In this document: positions 17,084 to 25,228 of the stretch, one piece after another
Numbering within the stretch: the stretch's first letter is position 1
Layout of the letters: every line of letters starts with the position of its first letter
DNA from: Anaeromyxobacter oryzisoli
GTDB taxonomy: Bacteria > Myxococcota > Myxococcia > Myxococcales > Anaeromyxobacteraceae
Direction of reading: 5' to 3'
Assembly (NCBI RefSeq): GCF_022690765.1
Contig: NZ_JALCZA010000001.1
Coordinates: 62,001-126,000 of the forward strand
DNA: 64,000 nucleotides
The notes under the pieces: generated by a model
Told to the model about the DNA's origin: nothing
The model's database searches: none
The model's input: the letters and a program-made list of their open reading frames with translations, nothing else
Translations under genes and position numbers: made by a program

Positions 17084-17521
17084 ATGACCCGCCGCTCGTT
17101 CATCCTCGCCGCCGCCGCCGCGGTCCTCTTCTCCGCCGTCCCGATCGCCGCCCGCGCCGACGTGCCGGTGCACGTCCGCGTGATCAAGGGCTCGCGCCGC
17201 GGCCCGAAGCAGGTGGACCCGCGCCTCGACGCGCTGAGGCGCCAGCTCTCGGCCCTCGCCTACGTGAACTGGCAGGAGACCCAGGAGCGGCGGGTCACGC
17301 TGGTGAAGGGGCGCACGGAGTTCGTGCAGCTCCCCGACGGCGACATGGCCGGGATCACGCTCCAGGAGGAGCGCGGGACCATCGCGACCATCGAGGTCGC
17401 CCTCGCCTCCCGGAACACGCAGAGCCGGCTCACCATCGAGAAGGGCCAGCGGATCGTCCACCAGGTCACCGGCGAGCGGGACGGGGCGGCCTTCTTCCTG
17501 ACCATCGCGGTCTGGCCGTAA
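17084..17521 (+). CDS. Secreted protein of the sigma/anti-sigma operon, unknown function
   Basis: 145 residues with a clear signal peptide (MTRRSFILAAAAAVLFSAVPIAARA). The mature part contains VPVHVRVIKGSRRGPKQVDPRLDALRRQLSALAY and ends in a beta-rich stretch (FFLTIAVWP). I do not recognise a named family. Tight spacing behind the sigma and anti-sigma genes suggests an envelope-stress output or a periplasmic sensor feeding the anti-sigma factor; this is inference from position only. Confidence 0.8.
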   Translation: MTRRSFILAAAAAVLFSAVPIAARADVPVHVRVIKGSRRGPKQVDPRLDALRRQLSALAYVNWQETQERRVTLVKGRTEFVQLPDGDMAGITLQEERGTIATIEVALASRNTQSRLTIEKGQRIVHQVTGERDGAAFFLTIAVWP

Positions 17522-17524
17522 CGG

Positions 17525-17542
17525 CGGCGCGGCGCCGCGCCG
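17525..17542. terminator. Self-complementary GC hairpin between convergent genes
   Basis: CGGCGCGGCGCCGCGCCG is a perfect 18-base palindrome starting four bases after the stop codon, in the short gap between convergent genes. It could act as a bidirectional terminator; there is no T tract, so a Rho-independent role is uncertain. Confidence 0.45.
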
Positions 17543-17596
17543 TGCCCCGCCTCGAACGCCCGGGCGTCCCCGGCAGCCCCCTCCTCCGCGTCGCCG

Positions 17597-18226
17597 TCAG
17601 GCCGGCGAGTTCGCTTCGGGTGAACTGGCGCGCTCCAGCCCGGCCAGGAACGTCCGGATCCCGCCCAGATAGTTCCGGACGACGCTCCGGGGCGCCGGCG
17701 AGCGCGCCAGCGTCATGAGCCCGAGGACGGCGCCCGCCAGATAGTCCGCCGTCGCCGCGCAGTCCACGCGCGGGGAGAGCTCGTCCCGGCGCCGGGCGTT
17801 CTCGAGGGCGCGGGCGAGCCGCCCCCGGAGGTCGTCGAGGTACGCCTCGACGACGCGGGCGACCGAGGCCTCGCGCGGCGCGGTCTCCGCCGCGGACAGG
17901 ACGAGCAGGCAGCCGCGCCGCCCCTCCGGCCGACCCGCCAGCTCGCCGAGGCCGCGGAAGAAGCGCTCGACCTCCGCGAGGGAGGCGTCCGCGGGAGCGA
18001 GGGGCGCCATGAAGGCGCCGGCGACCCGCTCCCGGTACCGCTGGAGCAGCGCGGTGAAGAGCCTGCGCTTGCTCCCGAACTCGCCGTAGATCGCCGCCCG
18101 GTGCAGGCCCGTCCGGTCGGCCAGATCCGCGACCGTGGTCGCCTCGTACCCCTTCTCCCAGAAGAGGCGCGTCGCCCGCTCCAGCGTCTCCTCGGACAGC
18201 GCCCCCACGGCCTTGCCGACTCCCAT
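17597..18226 (-). CDS. TetR family transcriptional regulator
   Basis: 209 residues. The N-terminal helix-turn-helix is typical (TLERATRLFWEKGYEATTVADLADRTGLHRAAIYGEFGSKRRLFTALLQRY). The C-terminal ligand domain is like AcrR/NemR-type regulators with a cysteine at GRRGCLLVLSAAE that could sense electrophiles, as in NemR-like relatives; this is inference. I chose the ATG at 18226 (MGVGKAVG); the in-frame ATG at 18319 would extend across the operator. It is divergent from the HAD dehalogenase and sigma genes and probably represses them and itself through the palindrome at 18241. Confidence 0.9.
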   Translation of the reverse strand: MGVGKAVGALSEETLERATRLFWEKGYEATTVADLADRTGLHRAAIYGEFGSKRRLFTALLQRYRERVAGAFMAPLAPADASLAEVERFFRGLGELAGRPEGRRGCLLVLSAAETAPREASVARVVEAYLDDLRGRLARALENARRRDELSPRVDCAATADYLAGAVLGLMTLARSPAPRSVVRNYLGGIRTFLAGLERASSPEANSPA

Positions 18227-18240
18227 CCCGCCCCCCTCAG

Positions 18241-18275
18241 AGAACGATCGTTCTTGACCGCAGAATATTCGTTCT
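18241..18275. promoter_or_regulatory. Probable TetR operator in divergent gap
   Basis: AGAACGATCGTTCT at 18241-18254 is a perfect 14-base palindrome, and AGAATATTCGTTCT at 18262-18275 repeats the same outer bases with a degenerate left half. The two half-related sites sit 21 bases apart between the TetR start (18226) and the GTG of the HAD gene (18333), the usual place for a TetR operator. The segment is more A/T-rich than its surroundings, as a promoter would be. Confidence 0.7.
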
Positions 18276-18332
18276 GCATGCTGCTCCGCAAGCGGTCGCG
18301 CCCTCGCGGCCGCCGCCACCCGGGAGCGTCAC

Positions 18333-19025
18333 GTGCCGACCCCTCACCTCCCCGACGTCCAGGCCTGCGTCTTCGACGCGTACGGCACCCTCTTCGACGT
18401 GAACAGCGCCGCCGAGCGCGCGAAGGGGGCCCTCGGCGCGCGCTGGCAGCCCCTCGCGGACACCTGGCGCGCCAAGCAGCTCCAGTACACCTGGCTCCGC
18501 AGCCTCGCGGGACAGCACGTCGACTTCTGGCAGGTCACCGGCGACGCCCTCGACTTCGCGCTCGAGAGCGTGAAGATCGCCGATCCCGCGCTCCGCGCCG
18601 AGCTGATGACGCTCTACCTCTCGCTGGCGGCGTACCCGGACGTGCGGGCCGCGCTCGAGCGGCTGAAGGCGCGGGGGTTCCGGCTGGCGGTGCTCTCCAA
18701 CGGCTCGCCGCGGATGCTCGCCGCCGCGGTGGAGAACGCCGGCCTCGCGGACCTCCTCGACGCGGTGCTCTCGGTCGAGGAGGTCGGGATCTACAAGCCC
18801 CACCCGTCCGTCTACCAGCTCCCGGTCGACCGCCTCGGCCTCGCCGCCGGCCGGATGTGCTTCGTCTCGTCGAACGGCTGGGACGCGTTCTGCGCGCAGG
18901 CGTTCGGCTATCGCGCGGTCTGGTGCAACCGCTTCGGCCAGGCTCCCGAGCGCATCCCGGCGCAGCCAGCGGCCGAGGTCGCCGCCCTCGCGGCGCTGCC
19001 CGACCTCCTCGCGCGGGGGGCTTGA
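18333..19025 (+). CDS. Haloacid dehalogenase, type II (HAD superfamily)
   Basis: 230 residues from a GTG start. Motif I is FDAYGTLFD with nucleophile D15, motif II is LSNGSP, the lysine is in GIYKPHP, and motif III is SSNGWDAF, the SSNxxD form seen in L-2-haloacid dehalogenases. The enzyme would hydrolyse 2-haloacids to 2-hydroxyacids. The gene's stop overlaps the next ATG (TGATG), and it is divergent from a TetR regulator with a palindromic operator, suggesting induction by a substrate or stress. Other HAD substrates remain possible. Confidence 0.9.
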   Translation: MPTPHLPDVQACVFDAYGTLFDVNSAAERAKGALGARWQPLADTWRAKQLQYTWLRSLAGQHVDFWQVTGDALDFALESVKIADPALRAELMTLYLSLAAYPDVRAALERLKARGFRLAVLSNGSPRMLAAAVENAGLADLLDAVLSVEEVGIYKPHPSVYQLPVDRLGLAAGRMCFVSSNGWDAFCAQAFGYRAVWCNRFGQAPERIPAQPAAEVAALAALPDLLARGA

Positions 19026-19699
19026 TGACGGGCAGCGCCACGGGAGCGCGGTCCGCCGGGACCGACCCGATCCCGGCCGCGCCGACCCACTCGCCGCGCC
19101 CGCGCGCGACCCCGATCGACGCGCACGGTGCGTCCCCGCTTCCGGCGCCGGAGGCGCAGCCCCGGGCCCCGGGCGAGGCGCGCCCGCGGAGCGCGTTCCT
19201 GGGCTGGGTCTCGGACCTCGCCCGCGGCCACTCCGCCGCGCTCGCGCACGCCGCTCGGCGCGAAGGGCTCGGCCCGGAGGACGCCCTCGACGCCGCCCAG
19301 GAGGCCTTCTGCACGTTCCTCGCCCTGCCGCGGGCGCGCGCGCTCACCGCCCACGACGGCGAGGCCCGGGGGCTCCTGCTCGCGATGGTCCGCAACGTGG
19401 CCCGGAACATGCGCCGGCGCCACCACCGGGCGGTCCACCACGACGGCCTCGACGAGGCCTCGGAGCTGCCCGACGACGGCCCCTCCGCGGACGAGCTCGT
19501 CGCCCGCGCCGAGGAGCACGCGCGCTTCGGGGGCTGCGTCCGCCGGCTCGCCGCGCTCCGGCGGAAGGTGGTGACCCTGCGGATGATCGACCAGCTCTCC
19601 GGTCTCGAGACGGCGCGGGCGCTGGGGCTGGAGCCGGGGCGCGTGGCGGTCCTCTTGCACCGCGCCAGGAAGGATCTCCTCGCCTGCCTGACGGCGTGA
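19025..19699 (+). CDS. Sigma-70 family (ECF-like) RNA polymerase sigma factor
   Basis: 224 residues; the start ATG overlaps the previous stop by one base. The first 60 residues are proline- and alanine-rich without conserved features. Region 2 is degenerate but visible (GLGPEDALDAAQEAFCTFLALP, then LLLAMVRNVARNMRRRHHRAVHH), and region 4 reads RLAALRRKVVTLRMIDQLSGLETARALGLEPGRVAVLLHRARKDLL. No anti-sigma gene follows. Translational coupling to the dehalogenase is unusual and suggests the TetR regulator also controls this sigma factor. Confidence 0.85.
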   Translation: MTGSATGARSAGTDPIPAAPTHSPRPRATPIDAHGASPLPAPEAQPRAPGEARPRSAFLGWVSDLARGHSAALAHAARREGLGPEDALDAAQEAFCTFLALPRARALTAHDGEARGLLLAMVRNVARNMRRRHHRAVHHDGLDEASELPDDGPSADELVARAEEHARFGGCVRRLAALRRKVVTLRMIDQLSGLETARALGLEPGRVAVLLHRARKDLLACLTA

Positions 19700-19768
19700 G
19701 GCCGCCGGCGGCGAGCGCCGTGAAATGTCCCGGCGGCCCGGCACCTCCAGATCCTGAAAGGAGCCGAA

Positions 19769-20125
19769 ATGGCCAAGGTCGCGATCGTGGTGCTGGCGGG
19801 GACGGAGACGCACGAGGGGCTGGGGCGCGTGGTGAACGCGCTCGAGGCGGTGAAGGAGCTCAAGGACGGCGGACACGACGTGAAGCTCATCTTCGATGGG
19901 GCGGGCACCGCGTGGGTGCCGGAGCTCGCCCGGCCCGAGCACCGGGCGCACGCGCTCTACCGCGCCGTCAGCGACAAGATCACCGGCGTCTGCGACTTCT
20001 GCGCGGGCGCGTTCGGCGTGAAGAGCGCAGTGGCGGCGCAGGGCGTGCCGCTCGCGTGCGAGTACGAGGGGCACCCGAGCATCCTCGCGCTGGTGACCGG
20101 CGGCTACCAGGTCATCACCTTCTAG
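19769..20125 (+). CDS. DsrE-like small protein
   Basis: 118 residues, preceded by a strong AAAGGAG site. It matches the DsrE/F fold: MAKVAIVVLAGTETHEGLGRVVNAL, then VKLIFDGAGTAWVPEL, a two-cysteine motif CDFCAGAFG near residue 77, and a final YQVITF. Relatives take part in sulfur relay or bind small thiols. It lies 69 bases after the sigma factor and 29 bases before a peroxiredoxin-like gene on the same strand, which suggests a role in thiol or peroxide stress. Confidence 0.85.
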   Translation: MAKVAIVVLAGTETHEGLGRVVNALEAVKELKDGGHDVKLIFDGAGTAWVPELARPEHRAHALYRAVSDKITGVCDFCAGAFGVKSAVAAQGVPLACEYEGHPSILALVTGGYQVITF

Positions 20126-20154
20126 GCCGGATCCGGCGACAGGGGAGCGACACC

Positions 20155-20904
20155 GTGGCGAGGACGAAGCTCTGGAAGGCGGTGCTGATCATGGCGCTGG
20201 GAGGATCCGGGGGCGCCCTGGCGGCCGGAGCGCCCGCCCCGGGGCGCCCGGTCGAGGCCGAGCTGCGCGCCGCGGCCGAGGCCTCGGCGAGGAAGGCGCC
20301 CCCCGAGGCGCTCGCCGCGAGCCAGCAGGGCATCGACGCGGTGGCCGCCTCCGGGATCCTGAAGACCGCCCTCGGCGTCGGCGGGTCCATGCCTGCGTTC
20401 ACGCTGCGCGACGGCCGAGGCGTGCCAGTGAGGAGCGCGGACCTGCTCGCCCGCGGACCGCTGGTCGTCGTCTTCTACCGCGGCGCCTGGTGCCCCTACT
20501 GCAACATCTACCTGCACCGCTGGCAGGAGGAGCTGCCCGCCTTGGCGCAGCGCGGGGCGACGCTCGTCGCCATCTCCGGCGAGAAGCCGGACGGCACGGC
20601 GGCCATCGTGAAGAAGCTGCAGGCGACGTTCGTCGTGCTGAGCGATCCCCGGTACGCCGTCTCGCGGCGCTTCGGGGTCGTGTACGAGGTCCCGCGGGTG
20701 GCGGCGGACGCGCTGCGCAAGCACGGGCTCGACCTCGCGGCGTACTACGGCACCCCCAGGGACGAGCTGCCGCTCTCCGCGACCTACGTCGTCGGGCAGG
20801 ACGGGAAGGTCACCTACGCCTTCCTCGACGCCGACTACAAGAAGCGCGCGGAGCCGGCGGACGTGCTCGCGACCCTCGACCGGATGCGGGCGGCGAGGCG
20901 GTGA
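20155..20904 (+). CDS. Exported peroxiredoxin-like thioredoxin-fold protein (AhpC/TSA)
   Basis: 249 residues from a GTG start after AGGGGAGCG. The N-terminus has a signal-like segment (KAVLIMALGGSGGALAAG), so the protein is probably exported. The catalytic motif is YRGAWCPYCNIYL, a CxxC thioredoxin-type site in an AhpC/TSA fold, followed by LVAISGEKPD, LSDPRYAVSRRFGVVYEVP and a C-terminal LSATYVVGQDGKVTYAFLDADYKKR. It should reduce peroxides or disulfides outside the cytoplasm. It follows the DsrE gene closely and is probably co-transcribed with it. Confidence 0.88.
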   Translation: MARTKLWKAVLIMALGGSGGALAAGAPAPGRPVEAELRAAAEASARKAPPEALAASQQGIDAVAASGILKTALGVGGSMPAFTLRDGRGVPVRSADLLARGPLVVVFYRGAWCPYCNIYLHRWQEELPALAQRGATLVAISGEKPDGTAAIVKKLQATFVVLSDPRYAVSRRFGVVYEVPRVAADALRKHGLDLAAYYGTPRDELPLSATYVVGQDGKVTYAFLDADYKKRAEPADVLATLDRMRAARR

Positions 20905-20949
20905 GGCGAGTGGCCGCCCCGGTCGCGGCGCGCGGGACGGGGCCCGCGC

Positions 20950-21984
20950 TCACCGGGCGATCGCGCGCGCCTGCCATTCCTGGTGGAAGCGCTCCAGCGC
21001 CTCGTCGATCGGGAGCGGCTTCGAGCGCAGCAGCTTCGCGGCCCGCTCGACCCGGAGGCCGCCCTGGAGCGGGCGCGGGGCGAGGAGCTTCACGTCGGCG
21101 GTCTTCACCGGGACGATCTCGCCGGCGAGGCCGAAGCGGCGGGCGATGCGGCGGGCGAAGTCCACCCGGTCGAGCACGGTGGCGTCGCTCGTGTGCAGGA
21201 CGCCGCGGTAGTCCGTCTCGAGGAGCAGCTCGAGGCACATCGCGGCGCCGCTCGCCGCGAGGGTGGTCGAGACGAGCTGGTCGGCGAAGGCCTTCACGAC
21301 CTCGCCGCGGGAGAGCTTCTCGACGACCTGGGTCGCGAAGGTGTTCTTCGCCCCCGGGCGTCCGCTATAGACCACCGCGACCCGCGCCACGGCGCAGTCG
21401 GGCGCGAGGAGGAGCGCGGCCTCCTCGCCGCACCGCTTGGTGCGGGCGTAGGCGCCCCGCGGGTTCGGGACGTCGTCCTCGGCGTACGGGCCGGCGGTGC
21501 CGTCGAAGACGTAGTCCGTCGAGACGGCCACGAGGCGCGCCCCGAGCGCCCGGCAGGCCCGGGCGACCTGCTCGGTGCCGCCGACGTTCACGCGCCACGC
21601 CTGCTCGGGGTCGCGCTCGCAGCCGTCCACGTCGGTCGCCGCGCCGGCGTGGAGGACCGCCTCGGGGCGGAAGGCGCGGAGGGCGGCCTCGACGGAGCGG
21701 CCGTCGCCGAGGTCGGCGTCGGCGTAGGTGAACGGGGGCGTGCCCTTCGACTCCGCGGCCGCGTCGCGGCCGCGGATCCAGCCCTGGGCGGATCCGCCGA
21801 AGGCGGCGGAGTCGAAGGGCTCAGGGCGAACGGAGTCAGGGGGCTCGGGGCGAACGGACGACTCCAGCCGCGCCTCCAGCCGGCACGGGCCGCGGCCGAG
21901 GGCGAGCACCTCGTGTCGGCCGAGGAGCTGGGCGACGGCCTCGCCGCCGAGGAGCCCGTTCGCGCCGGTGACGGCGACCCTCAC
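20950..21984 (-). CDS. rfbD: dTDP-4-dehydrorhamnose reductase with repeat-derived insertion
   Basis: 344 residues; family members are usually near 290-300. The last step of dTDP-L-rhamnose synthesis: NADPH reduces dTDP-4-dehydrorhamnose. Seen: VTGANGLLGGE at the N-terminus, STDYVFDG, YAEDDVPNPRGAYARTKRCGEE with catalytic YxxxK, and a C-terminal RPLQGGLRVERAAKLL. Residues about 43-84, near the end of beta-strand 2 of the Rossmann fold, are translation of a dispersed repeat (VRPEPFDSAAFGG), inserted in frame. The GTG start at 21984 overlaps the rfbB stop by 4 bases. Last gene of rmlACBD. Whether the enzyme still works with the insertion is unknown. Confidence 0.93.
   Translation of the reverse strand: MRVAVTGANGLLGGEAVAQLLGRHEVLALGRGPCRLEARLESSVRPEPPDSVRPEPFDSAAFGGSAQGWIRGRDAAAESKGTPPFTYADADLGDGRSVEAALRAFRPEAVLHAGAATDVDGCERDPEQAWRVNVGGTEQVARACRALGARLVAVSTDYVFDGTAGPYAEDDVPNPRGAYARTKRCGEEAALLLAPDCAVARVAVVYSGRPGAKNTFATQVVEKLSRGEVVKAFADQLVSTTLAASGAAMCLELLLETDYRGVLHTSDATVLDRVDFARRIARRFGLAGEIVPVKTADVKLLAPRPLQGGLRVERAAKLLRSKPLPIDEALERFHQEWQARAIAR
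21733..21858. repeat. Family B repeat inserted in frame in rfbD
   Basis: About 126 bases (42 codons) made of CCCTTCGACTCCGC, GCGGAGTCGAAGGGCTCAGG and GGCTCGGGGCGAACGGA blocks, the same element seen in intergenic regions. Protein sequence on both sides continues as a normal RmlD fold. Confidence 0.9.
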
Positions 21985-22994
21985 GACCGCGCTCCGTACT
22001 GGCGCTCGTAATACCGGAGGTACTCGCCGGAGATGATCCGCTCCCACCACGGCCGGTGCTCGACGTACCAGCGCACGGTCTCGCCGAGGGCGTCCTCGAA
22101 GCGATGCCGGGGCGCCCAGCCGAGCTTCGTCCGGGCCTTCGTCGCGTCGATGGCGTAGCGCCGGTCGTGGCCGAGCCGGTCCTTCACGTACGCGACGAGC
22201 GACTCGGGCTTGCCGAGGTGGCGGAGCACCTGCTTCACGATCTCGAGGTTGGTCCGCTCGCTCGACGCGCCGAAGTTGTAGACCTGCCCGTCCTCGCCGC
22301 GCTCGAAGGCGGCGAGCAGGCCGCGGGCGTGGTCCTCGACGTGGATCCAGTCCCGCACGTTGAGGCCGTCGCCGTACACCGGCAGCGGGCGGTCCCGGAG
22401 CGCGTTCGCGATCATGAGCGGGATGAGCTTCTCGGGGAACTGGTAAGGCCCGTAGTTGTTCGAGCAGCGGGTCACCACCACCGGCAGCCCGAACGTCCGC
22501 GCGTAGGCGAGCGCGAGGAGATCGCTCGACGCCTTCGAGGCCGAGTACGGCGACGAGGGATCGAGGGGCGTCGTCTCGGTGAAGACGCCGGTCGCGCCGA
22601 GCGAGCCGTACACCTCGTCGGTGGAGACGTGCAGGAAGCGCTTCACCCCGACCTCGCGCGCGACCTCGAGAAGGACCTGGGTCCCGCGCACGTTCGTGTC
22701 GATGAAGACCGACGGCGCGAGGATCGAGCGATCCACGTGGCTCTCGGCGGCGAGGTGCATCACCGCGTCGATCCCCTCGCGCCGGCAGAGCTCCGCGACC
22801 AGCTCGCCGTTGCAGATGTCCCCCCGGACGAACCGGTAGCGCGGGCTCCCCTCCAGGTCGGCGAGGTTCTCGGCGTTCCCCGCGTAGGTGAGCTTGTCGA
22901 GGACGACGACGCGCCAGTCCGACCGCTCGAGGAGGAGCAGCCGGACCAGGTTCGAGCCGATGAAGCCGGCGCCGCCGGTGAGGAGGACGTTCAT
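21981..22994 (-). CDS. rfbB: dTDP-glucose 4,6-dehydratase
   Basis: 337 residues, standard length. Extended SDR with LLTGGAGFIGSN at the N-terminus, LDKLTYAGN, HLAAESHVDRS, VSTDEVYG with the catalytic Asp-Glu pair, PYSASKASSD (YxxxK), and RCSNNYGPYQFPEKLIP. It converts dTDP-glucose to dTDP-4-keto-6-deoxyglucose. Overlaps rfbC upstream and rfbD downstream by 4 bases each, so rmlCBD are translationally coupled. Confidence 0.97.
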   Translation of the reverse strand: MNVLLTGGAGFIGSNLVRLLLLERSDWRVVVLDKLTYAGNAENLADLEGSPRYRFVRGDICNGELVAELCRREGIDAVMHLAAESHVDRSILAPSVFIDTNVRGTQVLLEVAREVGVKRFLHVSTDEVYGSLGATGVFTETTPLDPSSPYSASKASSDLLALAYARTFGLPVVVTRCSNNYGPYQFPEKLIPLMIANALRDRPLPVYGDGLNVRDWIHVEDHARGLLAAFERGEDGQVYNFGASSERTNLEIVKQVLRHLGKPESLVAYVKDRLGHDRRYAIDATKARTKLGWAPRHRFEDALGETVRWYVEHRPWWERIISGEYLRYYERQYGARS

Positions 22995-23557
22995 CTCGCG
23001 AGGTCCTTGGGGTCGAAGAGGACCGCGTCCTGGAACCGCACGCCGGCGGCGTCCTTCGCGGACACGGTGGGGGCGGCCACGCGGGTCGGCCAGTCGATCG
23101 CCAGGGAGGGATCATCCCAGCGGATGCAGCGCTCGGCCTCCGGGTGCCAGTAGTCGGTGGTCTTGTAGAGGAACTCGGCCTCGTCCGAGAGGACGACGAA
23201 GCCGTGGGCGAAGCCCTCGGGGATCCAGAGCTCGCGCTTGTTCTCCGCCGAGAGCACCTCGGCCACCCAGCGGCCGAGGGTCGGCGAGCCGCGGCGGAGG
23301 TCCACCGCCACGTCGAGCACCTCGCCCCGCACCGCCCGCACGAGCTTCCCCTGCGGGTGCGGGTGCTGGTAGTGCAGCCCGCGGAGGACGCCTCGCACCG
23401 AGCGGCTGTGGTTGTCCTGCACGAAGTCGAGGGGGCGCCCCAGGGCGGCCTCGAGCCCCTTGCGGTTGAAGCTCTCGAAGAAGAAGCCGCGCGCGTCGCC
23501 GAAGACCTTCGGCTCGACGACGACGACGTCGGGGATGGCGGTGGGACGGACGTTCAT
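22991..23557 (-). CDS. rfbC: dTDP-4-dehydrorhamnose 3,5-epimerase
   Basis: 188 residues. Cupin-fold epimerase with FVQDNHSRSVRGVLRGLHYQ, containing the catalytic His region, then GEVLDVAVDLRRGSPTLGRWV and PEGFAHGFVVLSDEAEFLYKTTDYW. It makes dTDP-4-keto-L-rhamnose. It begins directly after the rfbA stop and overlaps rfbB by 4 bases. Confidence 0.96.
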   Translation of the reverse strand: MNVRPTAIPDVVVVEPKVFGDARGFFFESFNRKGLEAALGRPLDFVQDNHSRSVRGVLRGLHYQHPHPQGKLVRAVRGEVLDVAVDLRRGSPTLGRWVAEVLSAENKRELWIPEGFAHGFVVLSDEAEFLYKTTDYWHPEAERCIRWDDPSLAIDWPTRVAAPTVSAKDAAGVRFQDAVLFDPKDLAR

Positions 23558-24454
23558 TCAGTACACCTTGTTTCCGAGGAGACCGCGGACGTACTCGCCG
23601 TAGCTCGACTTCCCGAGGGCGGCGCCGCACTGCTCGAGCTGGCGGTCGTCGATCCAGCCCTGGCGCCAGGCGACCTCCTCCGGACACGCGACCTTGAGCC
23701 CCTGCCGCTTCTCGATGGTGGCGATGAACTGCCCCGCCTCGAGGAGCGAGTCGTGGGTGCCGGTGTCGAGCCAGGCGTAGCCGCGCCCCATGATCTCCAC
23801 CGCGAGCTTCTTCTCCTCGAGGTACAGGCGGTTCAGGTCGGTGATCTCGAGCTCGCCGCGGGCGGACGGCTTCACCGCCCGCGCGTGCTCCACCACCTGC
23901 TCGTCGTAGAAGTAGAGGCCGGTGACCGCGTAGCGCGACCTCGGCCGCGCCGGCTTCTCCTCGAGGCTCACCGCGCGCCGCTTCGCGTCGAACTCCACCA
24001 CGCCGTAGCGCTCCGGGTCGTTCACCGCGTAGGCGAACACCGTCGCGCCCTCGGGGCGCTCGCTCGCGGCGCCGAGGAGCTGCTGCAGCTCGTGGCCGTA
24101 GAAGATGTTGTCGCCGAGCACCAGCGCCGACGGGCGGTCGCGCACGAAGTCGGCGCCGATGAGGAACGCCTGGGCGAGCCCCTCGGGGCGCGGCTGGACC
24201 TTGTACTCGAGGTTCATGCCCCAGGCGCTGCCGTCGCCGAGCAGGTTCGCGAAGCGCGGCGTGTCCTGCGGGGTCGAGATGACGAGGACCTCCCGGATCC
24301 CGGCGAGCATCAGCGCCGAGAGCGGGTAGTAGATCATCGGCTTGTCGTAGACCGGCAGGAGCTGCTTCGACACCGAGAGCGTCGCGGGGTAGAGCCGGGT
24401 GCCGGCCCCTCCCGCGAGGACGATGCCCCGGCGTCGGGGGTTCGGTTGGGTCAT
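23558..24454 (-). CDS. rfbA: Glucose-1-phosphate thymidylyltransferase
   Basis: 298 residues, the usual RmlA length. Seen: [16 protein letters not shown] (nucleotide-binding GGxGTRL), [46 protein letters not shown] and [13 protein letters not shown]. It joins dTTP and glucose-1-phosphate to start dTDP-rhamnose synthesis. First gene of the coupled rmlACBD operon; the 213-base upstream gap (24455-24667) should hold the promoter, though I see no clear -35/-10 there. The short N-terminal extension (MTQPNPRRR) leaves room for slightly different starts. Confidence 0.96.
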   Translation of the reverse strand: MTQPNPRRRGIVLAGGAGTRLYPATLSVSKQLLPVYDKPMIYYPLSALMLAGIREVLVISTPQDTPRFANLLGDGSAWGMNLEYKVQPRPEGLAQAFLIGADFVRDRPSALVLGDNIFYGHELQQLLGAASERPEGATVFAYAVNDPERYGVVEFDAKRRAVSLEEKPARPRSRYAVTGLYFYDEQVVEHARAVKPSARGELEITDLNRLYLEEKKLAVEIMGRGYAWLDTGTHDSLLEAGQFIATIEKRQGLKVACPEEVAWRQGWIDDRQLEQCGAALGKSSYGEYVRGLLGNKVY

Positions 24455-24667
24455 GACGATGGCGGTCCGGGCTCGACGAGGGAAGCCGGACTCTACGACG
24501 GGCGGCGGGGGCGATCCAGCCGCGCGCGCCCCATCTGGCGCGGTCGCTCGCGAGCGTCATCACGGGCGCAGCCGCGAGCCGACCTGGCGCCGCGGTACTG
24601 CGCTCACCGATCAATCCGGCTCGATGCGGACGAGACGCGGACCGGCGTCGCGCCCTTCACGCGCCCT

Positions 24668-25228
24668 TCACGCTGCCGCGAGCTGCGCGGTACCTTCGAG
24701 CCGCTTCCGTGCTTCGACCATGGGCCTCATCCGCTGCAGCTTGGCACGCGCCGCGATCATCTCGATCCACAAGGGCGGCCTCGACTGGGGACCCGTGAGC
24801 CGATCCAGGATCCAGGCGCTTGCCACGTAAACCTTGCTGTAATCCCGGCACAGCATGTCGATGCGGCGCGCGAAGTCCTGGGCGACTTCACCCTCTGCGC
24901 GAGTGGGTCGGGTTCCGCGCCCCCGCTGCTGCTCCGGCGCCGGGATCTGGAGGATCGCCTGCGCTGCCGCCTCGAGGGCGTACGGATTGCGCATGAGGCT
25001 GGTGGTGCCCCTGTAGATGCTCTCGAAGATCTGCGAGCGCGGGTTCAGCTCGCCTGCCGCAGCCTGCCTCACCAGCTCCGTCCGCAGCTCCCCGAACCGG
25101 TTTCGATTCCTCTCTCGCATGAGGCGCTTCCGGAGGCCGTACATGCGGGGGGCGCGCAGCAGGTCGCGGACGACCACGTAGCAGACCGCGCAGAGGAGCA
25201 GAAACGCGACAGAGGTCGTGGCGGTCAT
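24668..25228 (-). CDS. Membrane-anchored protein of unknown function
   Basis: 186 residues. An N-terminal membrane helix (about 6-23, VAFLLLCAVCYVVVRDLL) is followed by basic, helical cytoplasmic-type sequence (LRKRLMRERNRNRFGELRTELVRQAA). No family recognised. Its ATG overlaps the stop of an upstream small gene (25225-25537) by 4 bases, so the two form a coupled pair. Codon use is less extreme than in neighbours, with more A and T, suggesting later arrival between the rhamnose genes and the phosphatase gene. Confidence 0.6.
   Translation of the reverse strand: MTATTSVAFLLLCAVCYVVVRDLLRAPRMYGLRKRLMRERNRNRFGELRTELVRQAAAGELNPRSQIFESIYRGTTSLMRNPYALEAAAQAILQIPAPEQQRGRGTRPTRAEGEVAQDFARRIDMLCRDYSKVYVASAWILDRLTGPQSRPPLWIEMIAARAKLQRMRPMVEARKRLEGTAQLAAA

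Noticed and set aside
20950-23115. A single 721-codon frame across rfbD and rfbB
   Set aside because: Only the part up to 21984 is RmlD; the rest is a shifted frame across rfbB, which has its own well-conserved frame.
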